A stretch of DNA of 64,000 bases from Coturnix japonica (taxonomy: Eukaryota; Chordata; Aves; Galliformes; Phasianidae): contig NC_029532.1 in NCBI RefSeq assembly GCF_001577835.2, forward strand, positions 1,054,001 through 1,118,000. Reading direction: 5' to 3'. The translations under genes and the position numbers were made by a program. The notes under the pieces were generated by a model. The model made no database searches, had not been told where the DNA came from, and saw only the letters and a list, made by a program, of their open reading frames with translations. Positions 61,670 to 64,000 of this stretch are shown in pieces. Every line of letters starts with the position of its first letter. The first letter of the stretch is position 1.

Positions 61670-64000
61670 TCCCCTTGTCTGCCAAGCCAGTCTTCTTAGA
61701 AAGTTATCAGAGTTGTCAGGCATCATTAGCCCTTGGAATTTGCCCACCCACTGTCACTTTCTTGTCCTTTTATTTTCCCAGCACTCATTGTTTCTTCTTG
61801 GGGCTCGAGCACTCCTGGTGCCAAACTGTATTGATGAGACTTTTCCATTTCCTGAAGCTGCATTAATTAAAAGAAAGATGTAGTTGAGCAAAGATGGAAA
61901 TCCCTCCCAGAAGCTGCTGAACTCCCTCTTTGTGTGATTTTCTTCCTCCTGAGATCTCAAGTGCTGCATGAGGAAAGCAAATGCTCTTCATCACCTCAGT
62001 GCCTTGTTCTTCATTTATGCAGGGGCTGGTGTGTGTCTTTTGGGAGAGCTGGGAAGGCAAGGATAGGTTTGTGAGCGAGGAAGGGCTGCTGCCCTCTGGT
62101 CTGTGCTGCCTTTGCGTTCCTTGTCTCCAGGTCAGCATTGCCTTTGGCGGAGCTTCGGCAGTTCTTGTTGGCCGACTCATGCTGAACTTGCTGGAAACAG
62201 GAACTGCTTGTAACAATCAGTCTTGCAAAGCTTGGTTTTCAAACCGTTTAAACTGACATGTAAATTACGCAGAGCAACATCCCACACTGCTTGGAAACCT
62301 TCTGCAATTAACCCACTCCAACCTGTGTTCTGCTCAGCCCCGAGGTTACGTAGGTTTGTGTGCAGGTTCTCTCTGCCACTGAAGGCTTCCCGTATCCCAC
62401 AGCCTGATTTGCTACTCCCTTGCAGCATGAACTTATTTTAATTCAGGCTGACTGAGCAATCTGCAGTTCGGTAGGAAGCCCTACTGTGTTTTACCCTATA
62501 TCAACAAAGATGGCACAAAGAAATGAGTCCTAGAGCACGTACTATTACCTGTGCTGGGTGTTGCTTCAGCTGAGGGGAGATCTGTGGGTAGGTGAATGGG
62601 AATGGCTGCCTTGTTTTCTTGTGAAAAGATGTGATGAATTAGCAGAAACATCTCTCAGAAAATACTTATTTTCTTTTAGAGGTGACCGTCTCAGTCTGTT
62701 GATGTTCTTAGAGATGAGAATGGTTTGACTCCAGCAATTGTACAGGCTGCTGCTGTTGTGTCAGGTCGTGCTGTCCTGTGGTGTAACTGCCAGGTGAAGA
62801 ACAACTGAACTGTGTAAAACAATTACCTTTTTTCTCTTCTTTGCCTTTTCTTAATGCCCCCACATGGAGTCCTTTGCAACTGGCAGGGAGGTGCAGTGTG
62901 TATCTCAAGCTGCGTGCAGTGCAGTCGGTGCACACTAGAGGGTAGTGCACCACTGACTGCCCTGCAACGAGCGCTGCAGCCTGAAATCCTCCCAGCTGGC
63001 ACAGAGCAGGGAGCTGGAGCTGCCTGCCCTCTGTTTACAATAATGTTACAGCTTGTCTTTACAACGGGGATGTGATACCTGTGGTATGGAAAAACAGCGT
63101 ATTCTCTCCAAACCTGCTGCGTCTGACTTAGGGATGAATTTTTACAATGAATTCTAATTAGCTTGAGCAATCCGATCCTCTCTGTGTGTTTTTCCAGAGA
63201 CATCGTAGTAACTAACAGCCCTGAGAGGCTCTGCAGGCTTTTTGGATGGTTAACATTTAACTGAAATTTTATGCTGAACTTTGAAGCGACTCATTTGGAT
63301 GGAGGTACATTAGCAGACTGATAGAGCGCTGTAACTGCACTGCTGGGTTTGATAGGAGTAGCTCCAAAATTTGGTTACTGAGGCCAACGTTAGATAAAAT
63401 CGGGTCTCCCCTTGGCTGGGGTAGCACCTCTGCCTGATAACTGCTCCTTTTGGGGATAGCCATGCCCTGTGCTTGGCAGAAACCCTTCCCCGACCAGCAC
63501 TAGCTTGAAGATTTGGCAGTCAGGAAGAAATGTGGCTCTTGCTGCTGCTGTTTCAGTGCATGGGCAACATGTACCAAAGTCTGTCTGGGCTGGAATGTGC
63601 TCTGAAAGAACAGGAGCATTTTACTAGGTGTTGTAGTAGATATCCCACAATGTCCTTGCTAGGAAAGCACCTCATTTCCGTGCTGTAGCTGTGCTGGAAC
63701 TCTCCCAGAGGCAGAGAGAGGTCTGTGTGACGGGGTGATAAGGATGTTTTCTTGCAATATTGATCTCTCCAGGTGGGTGTAAGGCAGGAATGGAGGGCGG
63801 CTCCACCCCACTGCAGGTCACTGTGCTGAGGACTCCCCAGGCAGGGTTTCAGCTCCATGTTTGCTGCCATCTGAGCCCTTTCTGGGCATCCTCTGTGTTA
63901 AGCAGCACCCTGGAAGTGAGAACTGGTGTCTTCCCCTTGTTCTCCAGGTTCCATGGGTGTCAGTTCTGTGGTAAGGCAACAAGGAAGATGATTCCTGTAT
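61670..64000. other. Stretch without a recognisable gene
   Basis: No frame here resembles a known protein and no exon chain can be built. TOR4A, which follows NELFB in human, was not detected before the window ends. Confidence 0.4.

Overview
The window is nuclear DNA from a bird. It has short spliced vertebrate genes, CpG-island promoters, and scattered 5'-truncated CR1 LINE 3' ends (the commonest avian interspersed repeat). The gene order (CIMIP2A, TUBB4B and NELFB together) matches human 9q34.3, which corresponds to chicken chromosome 17. I cannot fix the species from sequence alone; a galliform is likely.

Layout. 1-4.7 kb: no recognisable gene, one 18-bp minisatellite with an assembly N. 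4.7-5.6 kb: CpG island, the probable promoter and non-coding first exon of the next gene. 11.8-27.6 kb (+): a complete discoidin-domain receptor tyrosine kinase, 16 coding exons and 873 codons. It looks like a third DDR paralogue rather than DDR1 or DDR2. 29.5-35.7 kb (+): CIMIP2A (FAM166A), a ciliary microtubule inner protein, 7 exons. 35.7-37.8 kb (-): TUBB4B beta-tubulin, 4 exons and 445 aa, convergent with CIMIP2A. It has a TATA box, an NF-Y/CCAAT array and a distal double-YY1 palindrome at 38.4 kb. 38.4-44.8 kb: mostly empty, with one unexplained candidate terminal exon. 44.85-51.27 kb (-): a nine-exon NTPDase2-like gene with all phases intact (499 aa). Its apyrase-conserved regions are degenerate although its fold, most cysteines and both membrane anchors remain. 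52-52.5 kb: two CR1 copies tail to tail. 52.9-60.3 kb (+): NELFB, 13 exons and 577 aa. 60.3-64 kb: no gene seen.

How the genes relate. CIMIP2A and TUBB4B are convergent neighbours whose products both sit in the ciliary axoneme. NELFB is a housekeeping transcription-pausing factor with its own CpG promoter, divergent from the NTPDase2-like gene. The two points most worth attention are the NTPDase2-like probable pseudoenzyme and the DDR paralogue beside a beta-tubulin gene. The second arrangement mirrors the TUBB-DDR1 linkage of the human MHC and suggests an ancient genome-duplication copy lost from mammals.
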